NCBI GenBank assembly: GCA_037957365.1
Contig: JARHVA010000001.1
Span: 15,666,501 to 15,730,500 of the forward strand
From: Torreya grandis
Taxonomy: Eukaryota > Streptophyta > Pinopsida > Cupressales > Taxaceae
DNA: 64,000 bases
Direction of reading: 5' to 3'
The notes below the pieces were generated by a model. The model worked only from the letters and a program-made list of their open reading frames with translations, ran no database searches and had not been told where the DNA came from. Of the stretch, positions 22,523 through 33,992 are shown piece by piece (the stretch's first letter is position 1; the number at the start of each line of letters is the position of its first letter). The position numbers were made by a program, and so were the translations under genes.

Positions 22523-22960
22523 TTACATTTCCTTATGATTAAAACAAGCATAATTTATAGCTTTCAAGATTTGAAAAATAATATCAACACAAACAAATTT
22601 ACCAAAATTTATTGTATTTTGTAGGAATAAGGGTAGAGTCCCCCAAGAGAGACATCTTCCATGTAAAGAACTTAGGATTAAATGAATAAAATAGGGTATG
22701 AGTCCATTACCACATAGACTGAGCATGGGACCGGAACCAAAAAATATGCTTAATTGTCTTAGGTTGACAACATGGTGCGTAAAAGGGATTTAAAACCCCC
22801 AAATGCTTAAAATAGTCACCCATTGGTAAACCTTGATAAAGAATGAACCAAAGAAAATAGGCCTTCTTAGGCTCAATGGGAACATCCCACATGATATCAA
22901 ACCTTCTATATCAGATTGCATGGTTAGACTAAAGATTCCATCGACAATTGAGAGTGTCAT
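22523..22960 (-). pseudogene. LINE C-terminal zinc-binding domain (zf-RVT)
   Basis: Reads PKKAYFLWFILYQGLPMGDY then CCQPKTIKHIFWFRSHAQSMW, matching the plant LINE zf-RVT pattern K--FW-----LPT...C--C----ET--HLF--C--A---W. The leading Cys pair and one His remain. It continues as FIHLILSSLHGRCLSWGTLP in another frame. Known role: nucleic-acid binding next to LINE RT. Confidence 0.82.
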
Positions 22961-23399
22961 CTTGACTATGCTAGGGAGATAAAAGACTATACCTTAGGTG
23001 AGAATAAAAATAAGTAAAAGGAGTGGTCATAAGCCAATGCCAATCCTTCCACCAAGGGTAAGATAATTAACTCTAATATTATGAAGATACTCATCAGGTA
23101 CGGAACCTTGAATCTTTGTAATAGAATCAACATCTACATTATTTTATTTAAATTTATTATGAACTTGCTATCAAAGAAGCCACAATCAACTCACTTTATA
23201 GAAAATATCCCCAATGTTCTTCACACCTTTTTTGAACAACCTTAATAATTTGATCCAAGGGACCAAAGTAAAATGAACATTATGAAAATTCAGGTAGGGA
23301 GACCACCAAAGGGAATGACAATTAAGATAAAGACCATTACCAAAGCCCTTCCCTACCCAAATAAGATGTGGCTTGAGTTTCTCCTAAGCTTTCTAGATG

Positions 23400-25336
23400 T
23401 TCTAAATGATAAAAGTACCATGAATTTTAATAAGAATAAGGGCAATTAGAAGAGTATGTAACCTAAGACCTTGCCAAGCATGTCTACCACAAGGAACCCC
23501 GTGAGAGATACAATGACAAAGCAAGATCTTCAAGGCTTCATCATATTCCAATCCATGGATAACCCATTTAATGCTAAGAGCAAGGCCTTGAAGCTTAATG
23601 TCTAGGAGACCCAAATCACTTGGTTCTTTGTGACGAAGCAAGATCTTCTATTCTTCATCATATTCCAATCCATGGATAACCCATTTAATGTTAAGAGCAA
23701 GGCCTTGAAACTTAATGTCTAGGAGACCCAAGCCACTTATTTAGGCTAATAATAAATATCATGAGAAACTCTATGGAAATATTTATGCCCTTTAAAATTA
23801 GCCCAAAGGAAATATCTTAGAGGTTTTTCTAGTATACCATATGTGCGATTAGAAGGAGCCCAATAGGAAGAGTAGTAAACATGCATAGCTTATAACACCT
23901 TGGAGCAAATTTGAAACTTACTTGCCAAGGACAAGGGTTATTTAATCCAATTTTTTTTCTCAACCCTTCAACCACATAGGACTATAATTCAATAGGAGAA
24001 GCCCAAAAAATAAAAGGAATGCCAAGGAACTTAAACTGAATACCTAGAAGAAGTCATTGCTATTGATATCCCTCCATCCGAGGGGGTTTGAGAGAGAGAG
24101 AGTAGTGATAACACTAAGTTTTTTTGATTTAATAGAAGATTTAGAGGCTAAACAAAAAATATGAAGACAATCCATAACATTCTTAACTGACTCCTCTTCT
24201 TAGAGAGTGAGAAAAGAGTCATCAACAAAACAACCATTTAACAATTGCTGGTCAGAATTAGGAAGAGAGATGCCTTTTACCAAGCCTCTAGATGTAAAGT
24301 TAGCTAGAAGATAGCTAAACCCTTTAATAATTAACACATGAAGTGAAGGTGCCAAGGACACCCTAGTATGATAGATATATGAAGCTCAAACTGAGAGGAC
24401 TAAGCTCCATTAATAGTAATACACACCCCAACAACTTGAAAAATCATGTTAGCTACCTAAACAAACCTTGGACCAAAATCAAGAGCATGAAGCATAGCTA
24501 AAACAAAATGACACTCAATATGGTCATAAACCTTCTTGAAATAAATCTTAACAAATAAGGCCTTTTGACTGGAAACACGATCCCATTCCATGCCTTCCTA
24601 GATTGAGATGACATTATTTAGGATGTATCTATGCTAGATAAATGATGTTTTCTCACTTCTAATAATTAAATAAATGAGATGCTTAAGTCTGAGAGCTAAT
24701 GCCTTAGCAATTATCCTATAAGAAACATTGAGAAGAGTAATAGGTCTCATGTTATTATTAACCTCAACATCACCAACCTTGGGAATAAACTTAATGTTAC
24801 ATTGATTTGTAAGAGGTCTTAGAGAGTACTTCAACACCAATTTAGAATAAACCTTATAAAGATCTAGGCCCACAATATTCTATAAGGTCTAGTGGAACTC
24901 ACAAGGGAAGCCATCAATGCCCAATGTTTTATTAATATCCATTTGCATAACCATTTCTTTAAGATCATTAAGGGTTAAAGGCCTATCATAGGCAACCCAC
25001 TGAGCATTAGAAACTTTACAAGGGATAAATTGAAGGCACTGGGCAAGAGCAACTTCACACTTAGGAGAATTGGGTTGGGCTGAAAAAACCCATGATAATT
25101 ATAAAAAAAATATTGTAGAATGTTAAGGATCTTGGTAAGTCTGGCAAATCCCTCTTTGATAGATTTGATTCTATCAACAACTTTCCTAGAACACATGAGA
25201 GAAAAAAATCCTTGGTGACATTGTCTCCAATTTTTATCCAATGCATCCGAACTTGAAGTTGAGCCCCTTTGGCCTTGTGTGCCTCCTCAACTTGCAGCTT
25301 GTGGTACCAATGAGATGCTTGGGTTTGTAAATGCAC
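23400..25336 (-). pseudogene. LINE reverse transcriptase
   Basis: Ordered motifs are KGAQLQVRMHWIKIGDNVTK (usual R-RW---GD-NT-FF), IKFIPKVGD, NNMRPITLLNVSYRIIAKAL and RLKHLI (RT block 2), a DKVYDHIE-like segment near 24530 (usual FDKAYD-V), GCPWHLH (usual GCPLSP), GCFVDDS at 24217-24236 (catalytic (F/Y)-DD kept) and LGLLDIKLQGLALSIKWV near 23580. Several stops interrupt. RT would copy LINE RNA at a nicked target. Confidence 0.9.
23521..23750. repeat. Tandem duplication of 117 bp inside the LINE RT
   Basis: GCAAGATCTTC at 23521 recurs at 23638, and the following sequence (CATCATATTCCAATCCATGG, GAGCAAGGCCTTGAA, TGTCTAGGAGACCCAA) repeats nearly perfectly. The period is 39 codons, so it keeps frame. 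Confidence 0.93.
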
Positions 25337-25514
25337 ATTAAAAGGAGAGGCTTAAATCTCTTATGAATTAAATATTGAAAAATATCATTTGTAATATCTG
25401 CATATTATAAAAAGTGAAATATATACAAACAAAATAAAAAAAATACCTAAAGAGATTTTCCTTAGGAAGGATCTCCTCCTGGTGGGTCCATAATTTGTGA
25501 AGATGACTTGTTTA
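25337..25514. other. AT-rich gap between LINE and L1 LTR
   Basis: No motif. It may be unconserved LINE sequence upstream of RT or the original target DNA of L1. Confidence 0.4.
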
Positions 25515-25916
25515 TGTGAAGAGGAATCCAAGAGGGGAGATTATCATGGTGTTATTAAAGAAATCAAATAAAAACAAACACACTAAGAACTAACACCTTT
25601 AGCCTAGACACTCAAGGAACTAGAAAATTACATAAATAACTAACAAATGAAAGAAAAAAAACAAGAGATTTTGCCTTCCATAAGAGCAAGTGTTGTGAGT
25701 TGGCCTTGGAATGATGTGCTTGGTTGTGTTCTCAATAAATCTTTATTAATGAAGTTCTATTGCTCCACTTCTCCTTGGCACCTTGGTAATGTTGGTTGGC
25801 TTTGGCTTGGCTTGGCAAATGGGCATGGTAACACTACACAAAAGAAGCTTTTTGAAAATATTTTGGCATAATAAAATTAAACTAGAAAATCATATAGATC
25901 ATTGGGTGAGGATTTG

Positions 25917-25924
25917 TATTTATA
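25917..25924 (-). promoter_or_regulatory. TATA box of the L1 LTR
   Basis: The minus strand reads GCTATAAATACAAAT. It is directly preceded, in minus-strand sense, by the 21-bp repeat array at 25941-26025. Confidence 0.62.
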
Positions 25925-25940
25925 GCCTCCAAAGTTAACT

Positions 25941-26025
25941 CTAACCCAAGTGTAGTTAGGTTAAAGTTAGCCACAGTTGAGTTCAAACTAACCCTAGTTG
26001 AGTTAAGACTAACCCTAGTTGAGTT
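25941..26025 (-). repeat. About 21-bp repeat array upstream of the L1 TATA box
   Basis: Units around CTAACCCTAGTTGAG start at 25988 and 26009, with weaker copies at 25941 and 25966. The last two are exact over about 20 bases. The AACCCTA word resembles the plant telo-box. The array ends less than 20 bp from the TATA box. Confidence 0.75.
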
Positions 26026-26761
26026 AAAAAGGGGATATGTAATTAATATTTGGGATAGAGATCCTATTAATTAGGCATGGCTCTCCATTTTTGAAATAAT
26101 GGCTTTAGGGAGATATTTTTAATTCCATTGACTTTGAGGATGATGATGTCATCATAACCTCATTTTTATTGAATTTTTCATTTTACAAAATTTGTTTTTA
26201 TTAATTGCACATAGAAATTTCAGTTAAGCATTTAAAATATTTTGATTAGTTAATTAATTTTACTTAGCATTTTTAGCACTTTAGGAAATATTCAAGTGCT
26301 CGATTAATGGGTCCAAAGGCCAAACTATTGTATTGATAGGTCACAAGTTGACTGGAGATGAATCTGTGAGAGGTTACTATTGCATATAGGATAATACCCC
26401 AAATAAGATGCCTTAACATGATTATACACACTAATGTTTGATGTGTGGATGAAATTGAGATGTTTAGTGATTTTTAAGCTTAATTTGCATTATTTAGTAG
26501 AAATCAATCTGAAGTCTGGTTGGAAGCCAATTATGGCCAGAATGGGGTGTCTACAATTTTTCACTATTTGTTGAGGCATTACAAGCTATAGACACAATAA
26601 CATCTTTTCAAATAATGAAAATGTCATTAATGCCTAACACCCTAAAAGGTGATGGATGAGCCCTGGATGCCCCCTCGAAGGAATGAGTGACAAATAAGAT
26701 CGGTGATCAGTCCCTTGAAAAGGAAAAAACATTACAACTGAAAGGTAAAGGTGTGGAAAAA

Positions 26762-28987
26762 CTAATTTGCCTAGAGGTAGTTATAATCATTAGCACAGTG
26801 ATATTCCCTATTAGGGCATATAAAAATGATGATTTTCTCAAAGGTGGTTATAATCATTGTCATATTGATGTGAAAAATAATTATTTGCCCAAATGTGATT
26901 ATAATCATTAAAAGAATGAAAAAAGTCCATGTTGGGTGGATACAAATAATGTTTTACCCAAAGGTGGTTATAATCATTAGGATAATGAAAACATGCCCTA
27001 GTAGGGGTGGAAAATGATAACTATTTTCCCATAGGCAGTTATAATCATTAACATCTAGATAGATCAAAAAATAATGATTTTCCCAAAGGCAATTCTAATC
27101 ATTGACATGGTGGTCTGGGACAATATGGTAAATCAAAAAAGGGGGATTATGTACTAAATACATACTCATAGAATAAGAGTAAGTTGGTACATATGATAGG
27201 CATAAATTTGGGCCACCTTCTAAGATGAAGATGCATGCCCAAACTAGCAGGGATTAAAATTTATTTGTGAGTTGAGTACTCTATTTATGGGTAATGTTTA
27301 GATATGTCAAGAATTTATTAGGTAAATAAGGAGAAGTACTGTGGCATGATTTATTTTAAGATCAACCAAAATGATTTTTCGTTATAGTACATGACAATAT
27401 GCATCATGATATAAAACACTATGATAACCTAGCCATACTATACATAAGGACTGACACTTGATCCAATAAACAATTGAAAATAATACACCGATGATAAAAA
27501 CCATGATGATAATGTTGATGTATGAATATGGATGGACTTAATTATAATGTGTAAAGAGTCACCCAATGAATGCATATATACTAAGTCAAGGCACAAAAAT
27601 GAAAGCAAACAAGCAACCAAATGAATATACAAAATAAAACACTAATAAATAAAAACACAACAAAACACTAATAAACAAAACAATAAAAACAAAAGCAAAA
27701 AAACAATGGTTAATCACAATGTTATTGCACAAGGTTTCCCCTAGGCTATATGGAAACAACAACATAAACAAAATAACAAACATTGCCCCTAGGTTTGAGG
27801 AGACAATGAGACAAAACAAACATAATGGGGGGGGAATAAAATAAAATGAAGGGGTAGTTGAGCTGATTCCAGATGCAATAGGCAAGTGGGAACTACCTAC
27901 ATAGTTTCATGGATGCAAGATCCAACATGAACTTTAGGAAAAATGTGGTTCTCCCAGGATATATGATAGAATAAAATGATGATAAGGAAAACATGATTGA
28001 CTTATAGAGAAATATGGGAATGGTTTCGTAAAATGGTGAGTGCATGAGAAAAGAAGGGATGATGTTCCATAAACATGAAAATTTCAACACAAAAAAATCA
28101 TGCAAGAGTATGGTTTAGGGTAAAACCACACTAAAAGATAATGGGCTCACAAAATGATGAGAACATAAAATGAATGTGCTCGCAAAATGGTAAGAGTGTA
28201 TGGTTAAGGTCAATAAGGATGGGGAAACTAAAGGACAAGTGGCTACTTGTGAAATAACTAGGAGTCCCAGAATCTTTAAGGCAAAAAAGTGGTTGAAAAA
28301 GAAGGGAAGGTGCAATCAAGCTAACTTGAGATAACCCATATATCCAAGTGTTGACTACATAGTCTATGTGAACCTCAGGATGATGTAGTTCACCCAAAAA
28401 TGGGAGGAAAAAGACCAAGGCGGTCTAGAAATAAACTGAACAAAGTAGATGGCCCATCACATAAAATTTTGGTGGCTTTGTATCTCATGAGGATATTCCA
28501 AGCCAATTTTCATGATTTTATGATGTTTAGGATTTTTTAATGTATTTTATGAATGTTTTTGGAAATTTCTAAGCACCTTAACTTGATCAAGAATGATGAG
28601 ATACTAAATGGTCCACCTCATAAAATGGTGAGAGTGGGCTAAGGTTTCTCACAAAATGGTGAGAGCATCCAAACTTAAAATGCTCATAAAAATGATGAGA
28701 GCATGGTAAAGGGTGACTGATCTAACCTCAACATGAATTGAGGATTGCCTACATAGTTTGATTAGGACCTCAAATCATAGTAGTTCTATCTTTTAGTGGA
28801 GGAATCTGACTAGATAGAAACAAGTTCATGAATTAGGCAAATGGCACAGTATAGAATAAGAAAGACAAGGTGATGCGATAATGCATGGTAAAGGTATTGC
28901 TCTTAATTTTCCCATAGGTGGCTATAATTAGGAAATAATGACATGGGTAAATGATACTAATTTTACCAAAGATAGTTATAATTAGTA
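26762..28987 (-). repeat. Hairpin repeats of L1 (eight copies)
   Basis: Each copy has a core near TTTCCCAAAGGTGGTTATA, flanked by inverted arms. The best are 28955-28987 (arms TACTAATT and AATTAGTA, perfect 8 bp) and 27073-27103 (AATGAT and ATCATT). Cores are conserved; arm sequences vary. The minus-strand reading gives a decayed version of NDYNHLWENH. Confidence 0.8.
28022..28702. repeat. Second hairpin repeat, CTCAC-AAAATG-GTGAG type
   Basis: Copies near 28022, 28145, 28179, 28616, 28646 and 28681. Typical is TCTCACAAAATGGTGAGAGC, whose arms CTCAC and GTGAG pair around AAAATG. Pairs or triplets are spaced about 30-35 bp. One counterpart in L2 (50436-50460) reads CTCTCACCATTTTTTGAGA. Confidence 0.7.
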
Positions 28988-29389
28988 GCACCAGGAAATA
29001 AGGTAAAACATGACAATAATGAAGAATGTATTTGCCAAACCACTGTCATATTGGGCCAAGATACTACCTCTTTGTAGAATATAGAATCAACCAGTGAAAC
29101 TTTATTTGAATCCTCTACTAAAGGTGCCTAAAGAACTAATGGATTGGAACCATGGTTAAAAAGGGTGGGTTGGGAGGGTAAAAACAACTTTGATCAATAG
29201 TGAAGGTATGATAAGAATGGTAAATGGTATGATACAAAGAAGATGATATTACAGGATAACGTAAATGAGCCTCATAAACAATACCTCAGGTCTCTTAAGT
29301 GAAATAAAACTTGAGGTGTATTATGTTCATAGGCTCATCAAGTTCATCTCTGTCTAGTGTAGTGAGCATATATGCTTTTGAGCCATAAT

Positions 29390-29758
29390 TGACATTAATG
29401 ACATAAGTGCATATCTAGTTAGGCTTGAACTTACCCTTATTCTTTTTCTCAGTCATGGTGTTCTTCTAATTTTCTTTAAGGACAAGATCACCAAGTTCAG
29501 AATCTCTATGCTTGACCCATCGATTATATTGACCATGCAACTAATTTTGATATGCTTGAAGGCTATTTACAATAGCCATGCATTTTTCATCTGATAACTC
29601 TAGCTCTTGTAGGCAAGTTACTCTATAATCTTCATCATCCAAGATATGTTACAATGATATACATAGAGAAGGTAACTCGACCTCGATGGGAAGAATGGCC
29701 TTAGTGCCATAGACTAGGGAATATGATGTGGCTCCTATTAGATTACAATAATTAGTAT
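29390..29758 (-). pseudogene. L1 integrase, C-terminal part
   Basis: Reads GATSYSLVYGTKAILPIEVE, matching the conserved Gypsy ending GATP-SLVYG-EAVLPIE, then SLQAYQN, YNRWVKHRDSELGDLVLK and EKKNKGKFKPNW (usual Y---V--R-F--GDLVL-----GK--P-WEGP). It abuts the L2 5' LTR; the catalytic core lies on the other side, at 52873. Confidence 0.88.
29754..29758. other. Target-site duplication of L2, left copy
   Basis: AGTAT directly before the L2 5' LTR. The identical 5 bp follows the 3' LTR at 52868-52872. Confidence 0.9.
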
Positions 29759-30944
29759 TGTAGACACCTAAAATTGGTCATCGATAACCTCCAATTAAGC
29801 TTTTGGCCAATTTCCACCCAAAATGCACAATTTGGCCTAAAAACACTAAAACATGCTAAATGATGTGAAATTGACATAGTCAAGTGCCAATTTTGGCTAG
29901 GGTATCACTAAATGGGGCAATGCAATTTATGGGCCAACTAGCTTTGATAAGATCATTTCGAGTTAAAATGCCAATTTTGTACCCACATGCTCTAGACTGC
30001 TCTTTCCTATCAAATCTTTTACATAAGATGCATGCCTTTGTTATTTGTTGTTGGTAACATTCTAAATAGGAATACATTTTTAATGCATATGATAACACCT
30101 TCTAATTCTAATCCAGTCAAATTTAGGACCAATAACAAGGCATTCTGATCAATTTGAGTAATTTATGCATAAAGTGCTTAATCATGTTTAAGAGCTAATT
30201 AATCCAAATCAAGGCCTAATAAAGAATTCTATGGAAACTTGTTGAATACTTTATTTTGGAAATGAATATTGAATATCTACATCATCAAGTGACCTCATTT
30301 CTTGGCAAGACATCCCTAGGCCATAAATGCCATAAATATTAGGTTTCATACCCTCCATGCCTCATCAATGCCTTCCATGATGCCCTTCATGCCTCTTAAT
30401 TGCCCCTTCTTCAAATTTCATGATGATGATAATTAAAAACTTAATTCCAAAAATTGAATTAATCCTTAACCACACATCTCAATCTTGAGATGGATGATTC
30501 AGATTGATTCTGATCAAATCCAAAAATCTATAAATAAGAGGCCTCACAACATTATTTCTAAGCTTAATTTATGCAAAGTTATAATCTAGGATTGGTTCCA
30601 AAAGCTTCATGAAACTAGAGTTACCATGCCAAATTGATTCCAAGCCAAGCCAAGCTACAAGCCAAAGGTGCCAAGGAGAGATGGAGGTAGCCAAGCTTCC
30701 ATTGCCAAGGACTTCATGAGCACAAGCTGAGCAAGGCATTTGGAGAATCCAATAAAGGTGAAGGAACTCTTGTATTTGATCCCTTGATTTTTAATTGTGT
30801 TTATCATTTGATTTTTTTAACTAAGCTCTCCCTAGTGTCTAAGCCTAGAGATGTTATATTATTAGTGTGTTTATTTCATTTTGTTTTCATTTAGAACTAA
30901 CACAATACTAACCATCCTCTCTTGAGTCAAATTCTGAGATCACA
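29759..30944 (+). repeat. L2 5' LTR
   Basis: Starts TGTAGACACCTAAAATTGG and ends GAGATCACA. Aligns along its length with 51671-52867. Carries TATAAATA at 30539-30546 followed by AGAGGCCTCACAA. Confidence 0.93.
30539..30546 (+). promoter_or_regulatory. TATA box of the L2 5' LTR
   Basis: TATAAATA in the context AATCTATAAATAAGAGGC. The same box is at 52441-52448 in the 3' LTR. Confidence 0.65.
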
Positions 30945-30947
30945 TTA

Positions 30948-30964
30948 TGGCATGCCCGATGGGA
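30948..30964 (+). promoter_or_regulatory. L2 candidate primer-binding site
   Basis: TGGCATGCCCGATGGGA, 3 bp after the LTR, sharing ATGCCCGATGGGA with the E1 primer site. The tRNA was not identified. Confidence 0.7.
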
Positions 30965-33164
30965 TGAGAAACATCCCTCAAATGAAGGAGATCATTTTAC
31001 AAATTTAAAATATTTATTTGAGCTCTTAAAACTCTTGCAAATTGATTTTCTAGCTTTATTTTGTCATTTTTGGTTGCCATAGTTTTTACATAGTAACTGA
31101 TGTTGACAAAAATACTGACATTAGTTACCTACTTTATCGATGTCAATCAACAAAACTAACATCAAATATATTTTGGTTAGCCATAGTAACTGATGTCAGT
31201 TGTAATAACTGATGTTGGTTATTGTGTTTTTCCAAAAATAGAGACTCGAGAGCTACTTTTCCAAAGATTGTTGTTTCGAACTCAAAAGAGCTTCAAAGCT
31301 AAAGGACATGCTAACAATTTTGTTGCAGGACCAAGTTTAAAATTTGCTCAAAACATGTTTAAATCATTTTTGCATGCTTTAAAATCAATTAGGAACCTTG
31401 TTTTGGGTGTTTAACAAAGAATTTAGATGTGTTTGGTGAATGTTTTTATCAAAGTTTGCAACTAAGACCAAGGGGTCAAATGAACACCACCAAACATTTC
31501 ATTTGGGTTTAGAATTGAACACACTTGTCAACTCTTGTTTGTGATAGTTGATTAGATTAATTTTGTTTGGCAAAAAGAAGAATTTTGTGTGTATGATCTT
31601 CCATTTTTCCCCTATAGGGAACCCTTGAAATCAAAAGCACAATTACTATTGCAAAGTAGCCTAGTCCAAGGCTTAGAAAGAAAGTCATTTAAAGCACTCC
31701 TCAAAAACTCATCAAAGTTTGGGTGACCTTGAAAATGACCCTAAAGTCTTTCTATTTCATGTTTTCTTTATTTTTATGTATCTTGGCTTGCGAGGATGAT
31801 GTCATTACTTCCCATGAGTTATTTAGGGAAGATTTGACCTGGGGTTTCATCTCCTGACATTGACTTCACTTATTCCTTTTGAGTTGCACATGGGACATAT
31901 GTGCATTTGGGCATCGCACTACACTGAACGAACATCAAGATGTAGTGGTTGTAAAAAGGACCAGACCTTTTTACAACTAGCCAATGCCACGATCACCCAA
32001 TTTTCGTGCTTTTCTTTTACATTGTTTGGCATGAAAGTCATTGTGTAATTGATTCTCCTCGAATGATAAAAACCTTGTTAATTCTAGTCAACCCTATTTT
32101 GCCATACCCTTTTTAAGATTTAGACAATTATACTTGGTATATTTTTGGATCATTTTCTCATTTAGTATGGTTTGAGACTAAAACTTATTTGTTTATTCAT
32201 AAGCCATGTCAAAACAATGTATTTGAATTGAGGAGGGTAGTGTTATGCTGCCCAAATCATGCCAAAATATTTTTGAGCCTTTTGAGCCTTTTGCAAACAT
32301 ACCATTGATTACATAATTTAAGCATGCTTACGTCGTTAGGCTGCTCAATTTGTTTAAAGACTAGTTTACCTTGTGATAAAAACCATTTGTTTCAAAATAT
32401 GTCATGCATACCATTTGGACCATTGTCTTATGCCATCATGCTATCCAATATTATCTAAATTACTTGGTCAAATCTTAGTTTTTAACGTTGAGTTTTCAAT
32501 TAGCCTTGTTAAGTTTGGATTCAAACATTTATACATTTCTATTTAGGCCTTAATTCATGGGGTTGATACATAGATCTTTTTCTTTTGAGTTGCATAACTT
32601 TGATTAATTAGTTGCCTAAATTTGAAAACTATTGATGGTTTATTTTTTTAGCACCTATCCTCATCATTGTTTGTGCCTTTATTTGGAAAAACATAGTCTT
32701 TCTTCAAAGAGCCTTTTGTCCTATGCCTTATGCCAACTGATCATGTTTCTGTTTGATTCCATGTGCCAGATTTATGTCAAAGTTGTTTCCAAAATTTTTA
32801 GATTAAATCAAATCACATCATGCCTAGTTGTTTGAGCTTAGCTTTTGAATCTACGTTTGGACAAAATACCTAGCAACTCAACTTTTCACTTTCCTAGTTT
32901 AGACCTTGTTTGGAACACTTTAACCTAGACCTTTGACATGCCAGTTTTTATTTAGATGCTTGACCTTTTATGTGTATGACATTTGACATTAGATATTTGG
33001 TGGTAGGCTATTTTGTGCCAAGTCTTAACACAAATTAGTTTGAAGATACAACTCCACCCCTTCAACCAAGTTGGACCAAGCTTGAACCATTTGTCCTTTA
33101 GACATAGTTTTTCAGAGTTTGTAAAACTCTAAGTCTTTTTGTTTTCAGAGCTTTCATCATTTAC
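30965..33164 (+). other. L2 leader
   Basis: About 2.2 kb between primer site and the first usable ATG of the L2 ORF. Frames inside it (31193-31414, 31860-32048, 32632-32835) show no motif. The only structure seen is the decayed palindrome array at 31096-31219. Confidence 0.5.
31096..31219. repeat. CpG-decayed palindrome array in the L2 leader
   Basis: Units at 31096 (ACTGATGTTGAC), 31114 (ACTGACATTAGT), 31136 (ATCGATGTCAAT), 31155 (ACTAACATCAAA), 31189 (ACTGATGTCAGT, perfect palindrome) and 31208 (ACTGATGTTGGT). Offsets are 18, 22, 19, 34 and 19 bp. Each is what ACCGACGTCGGT becomes if CpG cytosines turn to T on either strand. Confidence 0.65.
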
Positions 33165-33559
33165 ATGGATATGTCTAGCTACACTTATGGTGGAGCCACT
33201 TACAATCCAACTTATGATAAAATGGCTGTACAAAATGGTTTTATGGCTTTAATCAAGACCCCAATGATGCTAATATGGTTTGTGAGATAGATTTCTATCC
33301 ACCTCATATTAATCATTCATAGAAACAAAGTCATGAAACAACTTAAGATCTAACTCAAGACCTTGACTGGTATGAAGAGGCTTGTGAGGAGGAATTTGAA
33401 GATCCAACTACAGATAATGTTGTTTGGGATATAGATCCATACCCTCTTTACAATAATCACTACATGAAACATAATCAAGAACCAGCTTATGAGCCAACTC
33501 ATGACTGGAATGATATGGTTTATGAGGAAGACTTGGATGCTTTGGCTTGTGTAAGTAAT

Positions 33560-33868
33560 TAGGCTCTATCACATCATACCATTTCTATTCCAAGACCATA
33601 ATATCACACCATTCCCATACCAAAACCTCATCCTTTGGTTTGTGCGAGTAATCAGGTTCCACAATGCCAAACCATGTCTATACAAGGACCTCATCCTTTA
33701 GCTTGTGTGAGCAATCAAGCTCCACAATGCCCCTTCATCATTACAGAACCTACTCCTTTGGCTTATGTGGTTAATCAATCCCCACAATGCCCTATTGTTA
33801 CCATCTCAGGACTTTGTCTTTTGGCTCATGTAAGCAATCATGATCCCCAAGGCCCTACCATTATCTAG
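33560..33868 (+). repeat. Coding repeat of 60-63 bp in the L2 ORF
   Basis: Units begin near 33563, 33626, 33689, 33749 and 33812. Each encodes P-PLACVSNQ-PQCP followed by five to seven variable residues. The period is a multiple of three throughout, so length change was under coding constraint. Confidence 0.85.
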
Positions 33869-33992
33869 TCGCAAGTCATTCCTCATCTAGAACCAATCCC
33901 ATCCAAACCTCAACTGATCCAATCCTTTGAAGACCAAGCTATGTTTAAAACTAGTATTTTCCAACTCATTGGAAACCATAAACAAGATAACC

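Larger units (their letters stand above)
22500..25336 (-). mobile_element. L1-type LINE (non-LTR retrotransposon), 5' part missing
   Basis: The minus strand carries, in order, an RT domain (25336 to about 23900) and a C-terminal zinc-binding RT-associated domain (22960-22520). No endonuclease domain is visible upstream. Either the copy was 5'-truncated on insertion, the usual fate of LINEs, or the 5' part lies beyond L1, which abuts at 25515. No poly-A tail was recognised at the left end. Confidence 0.82.
25515..26555 (-). repeat. L1 3' LTR
   Basis: On the minus strand it begins TGTAGACACC at 26555, like L2 LTRs, and ends near TTCACA at 25515. The pre-LTR sequence CTATAGCTTGTAATGCCT matches the one before the L2 3' LTR. 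Landmarks shared with L2 LTRs include CCTAGACACT, a GGCTTGGC repeat and GCCAAGG words. Length about 1041 bp. The left boundary is set by alignment with the L2 LTR end. Confidence 0.78.
26556..28990 (-). other. L1 3' region with two hairpin-repeat families
   Basis: Homologous by eye to the L2 3' region at 48.6-51.67 kb, in reverse orientation. For example 27440-27560 is the near complement of 50720-50850. Minus-strand frames (28418-28131, 27885-27586) are hydrophobic and probably chance. The region carries hairpins at 26762-26792, 26825-26858, 26877-26910, 26945-26978, 27013-27049, 27073-27103, 28902-28932 and 28955-28987, and a second family at 28022-28702. Confidence 0.7.

Noticed and set aside
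25981..26025. Interstitial telomere repeat
   Set aside because: Only AACCCTA words within a 21-bp unit; not consecutive TTTAGGG repeats.
26762..28987. CRISPR-like array
   Set aside because: Repeats are irregularly spaced, have variable arms and lie in a plant retroelement 3' region; there are no uniform spacers.
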